From Lysobacterales bacterium (GTDB taxonomy: Bacteria; Pseudomonadota; Gammaproteobacteria; Xanthomonadales; Rhodanobacteraceae), in contig JAFLDX010000005.1 of assembly GCA_017302215.1 (NCBI GenBank), positions 1-45,369 on the forward strand: a DNA stretch of 45,369 nt, in the 5' to 3' direction. The position numbers and the translations under genes are program-made. The notes under the pieces are model-generated. The model saw nothing but the letters and a program-made list of their open reading frames with translations. It ran no database searches and was not told the origin of the DNA. Positions 28,385 to 37,150 of the stretch are shown here, in pieces (position 1 is the first letter of the stretch; each line of letters starts with the position of its first letter).

Positions 28385-29103
28385 TGCTCGACGCAGCCAA
28401 CCTGCGCAAGAGCTACGGCGGACGCAGTGTCGTGCGCGACTTCGGCTTCTCGCTCGGCGAGGGCGAGGTGGTCGGCCTGCTCGGGCCGAACGGGGCCGGC
28501 AAGACGACCTGCTTCTACATGATCGTCGGGCTCGTCGCCGTCGATGCCGGGACGATCAGCCTCGATGGCCGCGACATCACCGAGCTGCCGATGCACGAGC
28601 GCGCGCGCCTCGGCGTCGGCTACCTGCCGCAGGAGCCCTCGGTGTTCCGGCGCCTCACCGTTGCCGAGAACGTCATGGCGATCCTCGAACTGCGCGATGA
28701 CCTCGACGCGACCGCGCGCGAGGCCGAGCTCGGCCAGCTGCTCGACGAACTCCAGATCACGCACATCGCCGGCAGCAAGGGCATCAGCCTGTCGGGCGGC
28801 GAGCGGCGGCGCGTGGAGATCACGCGCTCACTGGCGGCCAGGCCGCGCTTCCTGCTGCTCGACGAGCCGTTCGCCGGCATCGATCCGATCTCCGTGGTCG
28901 ACATCCAGCGCATCGTGCGCCAGCTCAAGGCGCGCGGCATCGGCATCCTGATCACCGACCACAACGTGCGCGAAACGCTCGGCATCTGCGATCGCGCCTA
29001 CATCATGAACGCCGGCAGCGTGCTGACCCAGGGCTCGCCGGCCGAGGTACTCGCCAACGAGCAGGTGCGCGAGGTTTACTTGGGGCGCGAGTTCCGCATG
29101 TAG
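28384..29103 (+). CDS. lptB: LPS export ABC transporter ATPase LptB
   Basis: A 239-residue ATPase powering LPS extraction by LptB2FG. Walker A is GPNGAGKTT (34-42), the signature is [15 protein letters not shown], Walker B is [13 protein letters not shown] and the switch histidine is in [11 protein letters not shown]. Length matches E. coli LptB (241). It usually lies directly before rpoN; here about 870 bp containing a repeat array separate them. Confidence 0.96.
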   Translation: MLDAANLRKSYGGRSVVRDFGFSLGEGEVVGLLGPNGAGKTTCFYMIVGLVAVDAGTISLDGRDITELPMHERARLGVGYLPQEPSVFRRLTVAENVMAILELRDDLDATAREAELGQLLDELQITHIAGSKGISLSGGERRRVEITRSLAARPRFLLLDEPFAGIDPISVVDIQRIVRQLKARGIGILITDHNVRETLGICDRAYIMNAGSVLTQGSPAEVLANEQVREVYLGREFRM

Positions 29104-29136
29104 CGACCTGCTCGGGCGCCATCACGCTCCGCTCCC

Positions 29137-29815
29137 GTAGAGCGAGCTTGCCCGGCTGGAGCGTCGCGGAGATGCGTATGCAGCGGAGCAAGCTCCGCTC
29201 TACGGGAGCAGGTGCCGCAGAGCCTCCACGAGAGCAGGCACCGTAGAGCCGAGATTGCCCGGCTGAAGCGGCGCGGAGATGCGAATGCAGCGCAGCAAGC
29301 TCCGCTCTACGGGAGCAGGTGCCGTAGAGCCTCCACGAGAGCAGGCACCGTAGAGCCGAGCTTGCTCGGCTGAAGCGTCGCGGAGATGCGAATGCAGCGG
29401 AGCAAGCTCCGCTCTACGGGAGCAGGTGCCGCAGAGCCTCCACGAGAGCAGGCACCGTAGAGCCGAGCTCGCTCGGCTGAAGCGTCGCGGAGATGCGAAT
29501 GCAGCGGAGCAAGCTCCGCTCTACGGGAGCAGGTGCCGTTGAGCTTCCACGAGAGCAGGCACCGTAGAGCCGAGCTTGCTCGGCTGAAGCGTCGCGGAGA
29601 TGCGAATGCAGCGGAGCAAGCTCCGCTCTACGGGAGCAGGTGCCGTAGAGCCTCCACGAGAGCAGGCACCGTAGAGCCGAGCTTGCTCGGCTGAAGCGGC
29701 GCGGAGATGCGAATGCAGCGGAGCAAGCTCCGCTCTACGGGAGCAGGTGCCGTAGAGTCTCCACGAGAGCAGGCACCGTAGAGCCGAGCTCGCTCGGCTG
29801 AAGCGTCGCGACGGT
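29137..29815. repeat. 107-bp tandem array of inverted GTAG-REP pairs
   Basis: Unit starts (GTAG) fall at 29137, 29243, 29350, 29457, 29564, 29671 and 29778, an exact 107-bp period after a first copy one base shorter, giving about 6.4 copies. Each unit has a forward hairpin (GTAGAGCCGAGCTTGCTCGG), a spacer with GCGTCGCGGAGATGCGAATG, a reverse hairpin (AGCGGAGCAAGCTCCGCTCT) and a GGTGCCG...GGCACC stem. A pair of inverted REPs in tandem resembles the BIME arrangement of enterobacteria. Copies are nearly identical with scattered single-base changes. It fills the lptB-rpoN gap together with about 155 bp of non-repeat leader. Confidence 0.93.
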
Positions 29816-29972
29816 GAGTAGCGCTCCGCGGCGGGGATCCGTCGCTCCGGCGCGAACGCCGGAATCGATGTTGACGCCGAAGCCTGAACCGCGCGACGCG
29901 GGGCGTCAAGCCTGCCTCCCCGTGGACTTTGGCGCTAGGATTGCATGCGTCCGTTCAGGAAGTTCCGGCGGC

Positions 29973-31409
29973 ATGAAACCCGCGCTCCAGCTCCGCGTCC
30001 AGTCCCAGCTCGCGCTGACGCCGCAGCTGCAGCAGGCCATTCGCCTGCTGCAGCTTTCGAGCATGGAGCTCGAGCTCGAACTGAACCTCGCGCTCGAATC
30101 GAACCCTCTGCTCGATCTCGAGGAAGGCGATCCCGAGGGCGAAGAGCCGGTCGCCGAGCTCGGCGCGGACGAGATCCCGATGTCCGCGGCCGACGACGGC
30201 GCCAGCGAGCCGGCCGACGCAACCCCCGACTTCGACGACGCACCGCTCGACCTCGGTGCCGATCGCAGCGACTACCGCGGATCCGGCGGCGACGAGGAAG
30301 GACTCGAGCCGCAGGATGCCGAGGTGCAGGACCTGCGCGACCACCTGCTCTGGCAGCTCAACCTGACCCCGATGTCGCCGAGCGACCGCGCGATCGCCAC
30401 CGCGATCATCGAGGCCGTCGACGACGACGGCTACCTGGCCGAATCGAACGAGGAGTTGGCCCACGGCCTGGTGGGGCTGTTCGCGGTCCACGCCGACCAG
30501 ATCGAAGCCGTGCGCCATCGCATCCGGTGCTTCGACCCGATCGGGGTCGCGTCGCGCACGCTGGCCGAATGCCTCGGCGCGCAGCTCGATGCGCGCGAGG
30601 TCGACACCCCGGGCATCGCGCTCGCGCGCCGGATCGTCGCCGAGCACCTCGAGACGCTGGCCCGCAACGACCGCGCGCGCCTGGCCCAGAAACTGCGCGC
30701 CTCGCCCGAGGAGATCGATCTCGCCATCGACCTCGTGCGCTCGCTGGCGCCGAAGCCCGGCGCAGGCTATTCGAGCAAGCCGGCCGAGTTCGTCGCCCCG
30801 GATGCCTATGCGCAGAAGGTCGGCGGCCGTTGGCAGGTGTCGCTGTCGCCGGGTTGCCAGCCGCGACTGGCCATCAACGAACACTACGCGAGCCTGATCG
30901 CGCGAGCGCGCCGCGACGATGCCAACTACCTGCGCGGGCAGCTGCAGGAGGCACGCTGGCTCATCAAGAGCCTCAAGACGCGCGCCGAGACGATGCTCAA
31001 GGTGGCCCAGGCGATCGTGCGCGCGCAGGCCGCCTTCCTGGAATTCGGCGCCGAGGCGATGCGCCCGCTCGTCCTGCGCGACGTCGCCGAGGAGATCGGC
31101 ATGCACGAGTCGACGGTCTCGCGCGTGACCACGCGCAAGTACCTGCATACGCCGCGCGGCACGTTCGAATTCAAGTACTTCTTCTCCAGTGGCGTGTCGA
31201 CCGTCGATGGCGGCGCCGCTTCGGCAACGGCCATTCAGGCCATGATCCGCAAACTGATCGACGACGAAAGGGCCGCGCGTCCGCTGTCGGACCAGGCGCT
31301 CGCCGTCGAGTTGAACCGTCGTGGCATCAGCGTGGCGCGACGTACCGTGGCCAAGTACCGGGAGGCACTCAACATTCCATCATCGAACGACCGCTGCCGG
31401 CTCGGCTGA
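29973..31409 (+). CDS. rpoN: RNA polymerase sigma-54 factor RpoN
   Basis: A 478-residue sigma-54. Region I is Gln/Leu-rich (LALTPQLQQAIRLLQLSSME), the acidic region II covers about residues 45-115, the core-binding and HTH parts include LRDVAEEIGMHESTVSRV (about 367-384) and the C-terminal RpoN box is ARRTVAKYRE. The ATG at 29973 gives the family N-terminus. AGGAA lies 11 bases upstream and a weak TAGGAT -10 at 29936, so after the repeat array the gene may use its own promoter. It should drive enhancer-dependent promoters such as those for nitrogen metabolism, motility and pili. Confidence 0.96.
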   Translation: MKPALQLRVQSQLALTPQLQQAIRLLQLSSMELELELNLALESNPLLDLEEGDPEGEEPVAELGADEIPMSAADDGASEPADATPDFDDAPLDLGADRSDYRGSGGDEEGLEPQDAEVQDLRDHLLWQLNLTPMSPSDRAIATAIIEAVDDDGYLAESNEELAHGLVGLFAVHADQIEAVRHRIRCFDPIGVASRTLAECLGAQLDAREVDTPGIALARRIVAEHLETLARNDRARLAQKLRASPEEIDLAIDLVRSLAPKPGAGYSSKPAEFVAPDAYAQKVGGRWQVSLSPGCQPRLAINEHYASLIARARRDDANYLRGQLQEARWLIKSLKTRAETMLKVAQAIVRAQAAFLEFGAEAMRPLVLRDVAEEIGMHESTVSRVTTRKYLHTPRGTFEFKYFFSSGVSTVDGGAASATAIQAMIRKLIDDERAARPLSDQALAVELNRRGISVARRTVAKYREALNIPSSNDRCRLG

Positions 31410-31508
31410 CCCGGGACCACGCCACCGGGAACGCGCGTCGCGCGCGCGGGTCGCAAGACCACGGGCCGGCTTGAACGCGGTCCGCGGCGAACCCATTCCG
31501 GATTGAAC

Positions 31509-31530
31509 CGGGCCGGCGTCCTCCGGCCCG
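31509..31530 (+). other. Hairpin in the hpf leader
   Basis: CGGGCCGG and CCGGCCCG flank a 6-base loop just before the GAGGAGG ribosome binding site of hpf. It could modulate hpf translation or attenuate read-through from rpoN. There is no T-run. Confidence 0.35.
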
Positions 31531-31547
31531 AATACGAGGAGGCTGTC

Positions 31548-31868
31548 ATGCAGGTCACGATCCAGGGTCACCATCTCGAAGTCACCGAAGCCATGCGCGA
31601 TCACGCCAACGCGAAATTCGAGCGACTGACCCGACACTTCGACCACCTCCACGAACTCTCGATCTTCCTCAGCATCGAGAAGCTCCTGCACAAGGCAGAG
31701 GCGACCATCCACGTGTCCGGCAAGCAGCTGCATGCCGACGCCGTCGCGACCGACATGTACTCGGCGATCGACGCGCTCGCCGACAAGCTCACCGCCCAGG
31801 TGCGCAAGCACAAGGAAAAGCTCACCAACCACCACAACGACGAGGTACGGGCCGCACGCTACGAGTGA
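31548..31868 (+). CDS. hpf: Ribosome hibernation promoting factor (HPF/RaiA family)
   Basis: A 106-residue short HPF that binds the 30S decoding region in stationary phase. Hallmarks are [19 protein letters not shown], the [12 protein letters not shown] helix, [11 protein letters not shown] and [13 protein letters not shown] followed by a basic end ([12 protein letters not shown]). GAGGAGG is 6 bases before the ATG. It lies between rpoN and ptsN as in most gammaproteobacteria. Confidence 0.94.
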   Translation: MQVTIQGHHLEVTEAMRDHANAKFERLTRHFDHLHELSIFLSIEKLLHKAEATIHVSGKQLHADAVATDMYSAIDALADKLTAQVRKHKEKLTNHHNDEVRAARYE

Positions 31869-31976
31869 TGCCCGCGAACCCGCCCGCGCACGACGCGGGC
31901 TGGCGGCTGCGGCGACAAGCCGGCGCAGCGCATGCATACTGCGCCGGCCAACCCGCCGTCGGCCTCTCGCACCACC

Positions 31977-32456
31977 ATGCCGTTCCTCGACCTGCTGCCC
32001 GTGCAGCGCATCCGCACCGATCTCGCGCCGGCCGACAAGGGTGCGCTGCTCGAATCGCTGGCGAGCCTGCTCGCCGGGGACGATGGCGACCGCGGCGCGA
32101 TCCTCGAATCGCTGCTCGCGCGCGAGCAGCTCGGATCCACCGCGCTCGGCCGCGGCGTCGCGATTCCGCACGGACGCATCGCCGCGCTCGAGCAGGCGCG
32201 CGCCGCCTTCGTGCGCCTGTCGCAGCCGCTGCCGTTCGACTCCCCGGACGGCCAGCCGGTCGATCTGGTCGCGGCCCTGGTCGTGCCGCTGCACTACACC
32301 GACCAGCACCTGCACGTGCTCGCCGAACTGGCCGGCGTGTTCTCCGACGCCCGCCTCAGCGCTCGCCTGCGCGCGGCGGCGAGTCCCGGCGCGCTGCACG
32401 CGGAACTGGCAGAATCGCGTCGCCGCGAGGACGAGGCCGAGGCATGGACAGACTGA
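31977..32456 (+). CDS. ptsN: PTS EIIA-Ntr protein PtsN
   Basis: A 159-residue EIIA of the mannitol/fructose/nitrogen type with the phospho-acceptor H65 in [11 protein letters not shown]. It has no permease domains, so it acts as a phosphorylation-dependent regulator (in other bacteria of K+ uptake and metabolic enzymes). The ATG at 31977 gives the family start ([12 protein letters not shown]). Its end overlaps hprK by 13 nt. Confidence 0.93.
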   Translation: MPFLDLLPVQRIRTDLAPADKGALLESLASLLAGDDGDRGAILESLLAREQLGSTALGRGVAIPHGRIAALEQARAAFVRLSQPLPFDSPDGQPVDLVAALVVPLHYTDQHLHVLAELAGVFSDARLSARLRAAASPGALHAELAESRRREDEAEAWTD

Positions 32457-33394
32457 GCGCACGCCAGCTCTACGACACGGTCGGCGAGCGCATGCAGTTG
32501 CGCTGGGTCGCCGGCATGCGCGGCGAGTCGCGCGCGATCGAGCCGGGCGACAACCTTTCGCGCCGGCCCTCGCTGATCGGCTACCTCAACATCATCTATC
32601 CGAACAAGGTGCAGATCATCGGCACCGAGGAGCTCAACTACCTCGACAGCCTCGATCCGCGCCAGCGCTGGGAGACGATCGAGAAGATCATCGCCTACCG
32701 TCCGATCGCGCTGCTCGTGACCAAGGACCAGAAGATCCCCGGCGACCTGCGCGATGCCGCCGAAGAGTCGCAGACGCCGCTGTGGAGCAGCCCCAAGCGC
32801 GGCCACGAGCTGCTGACGTACCTGCAGTACCACCTCGCGCGCGGGCTGGCGCGCCATGTCACGCTGCACGGCGTGCTGATGGAAGTGAACTCGATCGGCG
32901 TGCTGATCACCGGCGAGAGCGGCACCGGCAAGAGCGAGCTCGCCCTCGAGCTGATCACGCGTGGCCACCGCCTCGTCGCCGACGATGCCCCCGAGTTCAC
33001 TCTGATCGCGCCCGACGTGGTCGACGGCACCTGCCCGGAGATGCTGCGCGACCTGCTCGAGGTGCGCGGGCTCGGCGTGCTCAACGTGCGCGAGATGTTC
33101 GGCCACACCGCGGTCAAGCCGTCCAAGTACCTGCGCCTGATCGTGCACCTGCAGCCGATGGCGCAGGGCGGCAGCGGCGACGCCATGAAACGCCTGTACG
33201 GCGATGTCGGCTACCGCGAGGTGCTCGACGTGCAGATCCCGCAGATCGTCATTCCGGTCGCTTCGGGCCGCAACATCGCCGTGCTGGTCGAGGCCGCCGT
33301 GCGCAGCCACATGCTCAAGAGCAAGGGCTTCGACCCGGCCCAGACCTTCATCGACCGCCAGGCGCACCAGCTGCGCAGGCTGCCGCCGTGGTGA
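32444..33394 (+). CDS. hprK: HPr kinase/phosphorylase HprK
   Basis: A 316-residue bifunctional kinase/phosphorylase acting on Ser46 of HPr. Walker A is GESGTGKS (157-164), preceded by the catalytic histidine (H142 in TLHGVLMEV) and followed by LVADDAPEF with the catalytic Asp and the K3 motif [11 protein letters not shown]. The N-terminal domain (1-130) is typical. The partner HPr at 34755 does have Ser46, so the pair is functional by sequence. In Gram-negatives this enzyme couples the regulatory PTS to metabolism rather than to sugar catabolite repression. Confidence 0.95.
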   Translation: MDRLSARQLYDTVGERMQLRWVAGMRGESRAIEPGDNLSRRPSLIGYLNIIYPNKVQIIGTEELNYLDSLDPRQRWETIEKIIAYRPIALLVTKDQKIPGDLRDAAEESQTPLWSSPKRGHELLTYLQYHLARGLARHVTLHGVLMEVNSIGVLITGESGTGKSELALELITRGHRLVADDAPEFTLIAPDVVDGTCPEMLRDLLEVRGLGVLNVREMFGHTAVKPSKYLRLIVHLQPMAQGGSGDAMKRLYGDVGYREVLDVQIPQIVIPVASGRNIAVLVEAAVRSHMLKSKGFDPAQTFIDRQAHQLRRLPPW

Positions 33395-33398
33395 CGCC

Positions 33399-34280
33399 AT
33401 GACCCAGGCCGCACCGCAAGGAAAGACGCGCCTGATCGTCGTCAGCGGGCTGTCCGGCTCGGGCAAGTCGGTCGCCCTGCGCACGCTCGAGGACCTCGAC
33501 TACTACTGCGTCGACAACCTGCCGAGCGCGCTGATGCCGGCCTTCGTGCGCGCGGTGTCGGAGGACGCCAGCGGCCTGCACCCGAAGCTCGCGGTCGGCG
33601 TCGACGTGCGCAACCGCGCCGACGACCTCGATCGCCTGCCCGGAGTGCTCGCCGGACTCGCCGAAGTCGGCATCGACTACGAGCTGGTCTTCCTCGACAC
33701 GCGCGATGACGTCCTCATCAAGCGCTACTCGGAGACGCGCCGTCGCCACCCGCTGTCCGGCGACGGCCTCGGCCTCGCCGACGCGATCGCCCTCGAGCGC
33801 AAGCTCATGCGACCCATCGCGGCGATCGCCGACCGCGTGATCGACACCAGCGAGCTCAACGTGCACCAGCTGCGCCGGCTCGTCATCGCCGAACTCGGCA
33901 TGAGCAGCACCTCGCTGACCCTGCTGTTCGAATCGTTCGCCTACCGGCGCGGCGTGCCGAGCGATGCCGATTTCGTGTTCGATGCGCGCTGCCTGCCGAA
34001 TCCGCACTGGAATGCGCAGCTGCGGCCACTGTCCGGGCGCGACGCGCCGGTGCGCGAGTGGCTCGAGAGCCAGGCCGACGTGGCCCTCTACCTCGACCAG
34101 CTGCGCGGCTTCCTCGACACCTGGCTGCCGCGCTTCCGCACGGAAGGCCGCAGCTACGTGACGATCTGCATCGGCTGCACGGGCGGACGCCATCGTTCGG
34201 TGCACCTGGTCGAGCGTCTGGCCGAGCATTTCCGGCGCAGCTACGACCAGGTGTTGAGTTACCACCGCGAGATCGAATGA
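33399..34280 (+). CDS. rapZ: RNase adapter protein RapZ
   Basis: A 293-residue nucleotide-binding protein. Walker A is GLSGSGKS (17-24), then YYCVDNLP, FLDTRDDVLIKRYSETRRRHPL and the C-terminal RNA-binding-like part with FVFDARCLPNPHW, TICIGCTGGRHRSVH and its cysteine. In enterobacteria RapZ delivers GlmZ sRNA to RNase E and senses GlcN6P; that specific role is not assured here, since no GlmY/GlmZ was seen. It starts 4 bp after hprK. Confidence 0.95.
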   Translation: MTQAAPQGKTRLIVVSGLSGSGKSVALRTLEDLDYYCVDNLPSALMPAFVRAVSEDASGLHPKLAVGVDVRNRADDLDRLPGVLAGLAEVGIDYELVFLDTRDDVLIKRYSETRRRHPLSGDGLGLADAIALERKLMRPIAAIADRVIDTSELNVHQLRRLVIAELGMSSTSLTLLFESFAYRRGVPSDADFVFDARCLPNPHWNAQLRPLSGRDAPVREWLESQADVALYLDQLRGFLDTWLPRFRTEGRSYVTICIGCTGGRHRSVHLVERLAEHFRRSYDQVLSYHREIE

Positions 34281-34369
34281 CCGGCGCTCGACGCCTTCCC
34301 GTTCCTGCGGCTTGTCGGTTACCCTGATCGGACTTGCGCCCGCATCGCGGGCAGCGGCCGGGATTGCAC

Positions 34370-34762
34370 ATGGGCGTCGGCGTTCTGCTGGTGACACACG
34401 AGGCGATGGGCGCGGCGCTGGTCGGCGCGGCGCGGCATGTGCTCGGTCGCCTGCCGCTGCCGGTCGACGTGGTCGAAGTCGCGGCCAGCGCCGACCCCGA
34501 CAACACCCTGCGCGACGCCGCGGCGCATGCGCGCAGCCTCGACGCGGGCGCCGGCGTGCTCGTGCTGACCGACCTGTACGGTTCCACGCCGTGCAACGTC
34601 GCCCAGCGCCTGCCGTCGCTCGGCATCACCACGCACTGCGTGTCGGGCCTCAACCTGCCGATGCTGCTGCGCGTACTCAACTACCCCGAGCAATCGCTCG
34701 ACGAACTCGCGCAGACCGCCGCCAGCGGCGGGCGCGGAGGAATCCACATCGACCATGCTTGA
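34370..34762 (+). CDS. PTS EIIA component, mannose/fructose type
   Basis: A 130-residue stand-alone EIIA of the mannose family. The phospho-histidine is H10 in VLLVTHEAMG; further family marks are VLTDLYGSTPCNVAQRL and LNLPMLLRVLNY. No IIB, IIC or IID gene is nearby, so it is likely a regulatory phospho-relay endpoint. A GGGA ribosome binding site precedes the ATG at 34370. The end overlaps ptsH by 8 nt. Confidence 0.9.
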   Translation: MGVGVLLVTHEAMGAALVGAARHVLGRLPLPVDVVEVAASADPDNTLRDAAAHARSLDAGAGVLVLTDLYGSTPCNVAQRLPSLGITTHCVSGLNLPMLLRVLNYPEQSLDELAQTAASGGRGGIHIDHA

Positions 34763-35024
34763 GCGCGAAATCACCATTACCAACAAACTCGGCCTGCATG
34801 CGCGCGCCTCGGCCAAGCTCGTGCAGACCCTGCACGGCTTCCATTCGAGCGTATTCATGGTCTACCGCGGCAAGGAGGTCAACGCCAAGAGCATCATGGG
34901 CGTGATGATGCTCGCCGCGGGACTCGGCGCGGAGCTGAAGCTGCGTGCGGACGGTTCCGACGAAGAAGCCGCGATGAAGGCCCTCGTCGACCTGTTCGAG
35001 CGCAAGTTCGACGAGGGCCAGTGA
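34755..35024 (+). CDS. ptsH: Phosphocarrier protein HPr
   Basis: An 89-residue HPr. H15 in NKLGLHARAS is phosphorylated by enzyme I, and S46 in NAKSIMGVMML is the HprK target. It shuttles phosphate between enzyme I and the two EIIA proteins encoded just upstream. It is 8-nt overlapped with the EIIA-Man-like gene and 88 bp before enzyme I. Confidence 0.95.
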   Translation: MLEREITITNKLGLHARASAKLVQTLHGFHSSVFMVYRGKEVNAKSIMGVMMLAAGLGAELKLRADGSDEEAAMKALVDLFERKFDEGQ

Positions 35025-35112
35025 CGCCGCGCTGCGGCGACCGGCTGGCCGGATCGAAATGACACCCACGCCGTGCGACCAGGGGATGCGCGGAACATAG
35101 GACGGAGCTCAG

Positions 35113-36885
35113 GTGCGACTCGTACTCAACGGCAGCGGCGCATCGCGCGGCAAGGCGCTGGGTCGCGCTCGCCTCGAGCAGCCGAGTCGCTTCCTCGTCG
35201 ACGAGACGCGCCTCGACGAGGCCGATGTCGCGGACGAGATGGCCCGCCTCGAGCAGGCCCTCGACAGCGCGCGCGCCGACCTGCGCGCCTTGCGCGACAA
35301 ACTCCGCGGCCCGCTCGCGCGCGAGGTCGCCGAGTTCATCGACGCGCACAGCCTGATCCTCGCCGATCCGGAGTTCGTCAACGGTCTCCGCGACCTCGTC
35401 GTGCAGGGCCGGTTCCACGCCAGCGCCGCCCTCAAGATGCAGCGCGACAGCCTGGTCGCCGTGTTCGAGGCCATGGACGACCCGTACCTGCGCAGCCGAC
35501 GCGAGGACATCGAGCATGTCATCGGCCGCGTGCAGGGCGCGCTGAGCCGCGAGTCGAGTGCCGAGGAGCGCAAGCTCGCCTCGCGTGTCGGCGAGATCCT
35601 CGTCAGCGATACCGTCGCCCCATCCGAACTCGTGCCGCTCGCCGAGCACGGCGTGCTCGGCTTCGTGCTGACCGCCGGCAGTACGCTCTCGCACAGCGCG
35701 ATCCTCTCGCGCTCGCTGCGGCTGCCGATGGTCGTCGGCGCGCACGAGGCGCTTTCGCACCTGCAGGACGGCGACCTCCTGCTGGTCGACGGCGACCGCG
35801 GCGAGATCATCGTCCATCCGACGGCCCAGGACCTTGCCGGCTACCGCCAGTGGCAGCGCGACATCGCGCAGCAGGGCAAGCGCCTCGAACGCCTGCGCAC
35901 GGTCGAGACGCGCACGGTCGACGGCAAGGCGATCGCGCTGCACGCCAACGCCGAGATCAACGCCGACGTCGCGCAGGCGCGCGCGAGCGGGGCTGCAGGC
36001 ATCGGCTTGTACCGCACCGAGTTCCTGTTCCTGCAACGCAAGGAACCGCCCGGCGAGGAGGAGCAGTTCCTCGCCTATCGCGACCTCGTGCTCGGCATGG
36101 GCGGCCTGCCGGTGACGATCCGCACGCTCGACCTCGGCGCCGACAAGATCGACAGTGCCGGCCTGGCCCTGCGCGACGAACCGAACCCCGCACTCGGCGT
36201 GCGCGGCGTGCGCCTTTCGTTGCGCACGCCCAAACTCATGCGCACCCAGCTGCGCGCGATCCTGCGCACGACCGGCTACGGCCCGGTCCGTGTCCTGGTG
36301 CCGATGATCAGCTGCGTCGAGGAAATCGACACGGTGCGCGCACTGCTCAAGGACTGCGCGCGCGACCTGCGTTCCGAAGGTCACGAGATCGCCGATCATT
36401 TCGAACTCGGCGCGATGATCGAGGTGCCGGCCGCGGCGATCGCGCTGCCCGGCATGATCCGCCACCTCGACTTCGTTTCGATCGGCACCAACGACCTGAT
36501 CCAGTACACGCTCGCGGTGGATCGCAACAACGACGAACTCGCCGGCCTCTACGACCCGCTGCATCCGGCCGTGCTGCGCCTGCTCGCCCTCGTCATCGCG
36601 ACCGGCCATCGCGCCGGCCGAGCGGTCGCGATGTGCGGCGAAATGGCCGGCGACACGCGCTACACCGCCCTGCTGCTCGCCCTCGGCCTCACCGAGTTCA
36701 GCATGCACCCGGGGCACCTGCTCGAAGTCCGCGAAACCGTCAACGCCCTCGACCACGGCGCGCTGCGCCGGCTCGCGCCGAAGCTGCTGCGTGCGACGCA
36801 TCGGGAGCGCATCGCGGAGTTGGTGGGAAGCATGCGGGTCGAGGTCACGGCAACGCCCGAGCCTCTGGAATCCTCCCTTGATTGA
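35113..36885 (+). CDS. ptsI: PTS enzyme I (phosphoenolpyruvate-protein phosphotransferase)
   Basis: A 590-residue enzyme I of standard length, lacking the N-terminal GAF domain of EI-Ntr/PtsP. The phospho-histidine is H194 in GSTLSHSAILSRSLRLP. The PEP-binding barrel shows GIGLYRTEFLFL, IRTLDLGADK, GTNDLIQYTLAVDRNND and the active-site cysteine in AVAMCGEMAGD. The start is GTG at 35113 with GGAGCTCAG upstream. It drives the HPr, EIIA-Ntr and EIIA-Man regulatory chain. Confidence 0.95.
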   Translation: MRLVLNGSGASRGKALGRARLEQPSRFLVDETRLDEADVADEMARLEQALDSARADLRALRDKLRGPLAREVAEFIDAHSLILADPEFVNGLRDLVVQGRFHASAALKMQRDSLVAVFEAMDDPYLRSRREDIEHVIGRVQGALSRESSAEERKLASRVGEILVSDTVAPSELVPLAEHGVLGFVLTAGSTLSHSAILSRSLRLPMVVGAHEALSHLQDGDLLLVDGDRGEIIVHPTAQDLAGYRQWQRDIAQQGKRLERLRTVETRTVDGKAIALHANAEINADVAQARASGAAGIGLYRTEFLFLQRKEPPGEEEQFLAYRDLVLGMGGLPVTIRTLDLGADKIDSAGLALRDEPNPALGVRGVRLSLRTPKLMRTQLRAILRTTGYGPVRVLVPMISCVEEIDTVRALLKDCARDLRSEGHEIADHFELGAMIEVPAAAIALPGMIRHLDFVSIGTNDLIQYTLAVDRNNDELAGLYDPLHPAVLRLLALVIATGHRAGRAVAMCGEMAGDTRYTALLLALGLTEFSMHPGHLLEVRETVNALDHGALRRLAPKLLRATHRERIAELVGSMRVEVTATPEPLESSLD

Positions 36886-37150
36886 TATGCGGCCGTCCGT
36901 GCCGAACGGCGCGGCGCGCATTCCGCTGGCGCACAGTGGCAGGTAGCCGAACCCGCCACGGAACCGGGTTCATGTCCCGGGCTCGTCGCGATGATCTGTC
37001 GCCGTTGACCTGCGCCGTGGCTTGCGCGACGCTACCCAAGCGGACGTTGTGGTGTCGGACGGGCGTCGCACGGGTTCAAGGGATCGACCGGAAACAGGCA
37101 AACGACGATGGTCCGTCCGCATTGTCGATTCCGATGCAAGGAGGCATGAA

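Noticed and set aside
29137..29815. CRISPR-like periodic repeat
   Set aside because: Whole 107-bp units repeat without unique spacers and contain REP hairpins; no cas genes nearby.
34894..36921. A 675-codon open frame on the minus strand opposite ptsH and enzyme I
   Set aside because: Antisense shadow of well-supported PTS genes with low-complexity composition.
37065..37090. GGGTTCAAGGGATC resembling a tRNA T-arm upstream of the propeller gene
   Set aside because: No acceptor, D-arm or anticodon arm can be folded around it.
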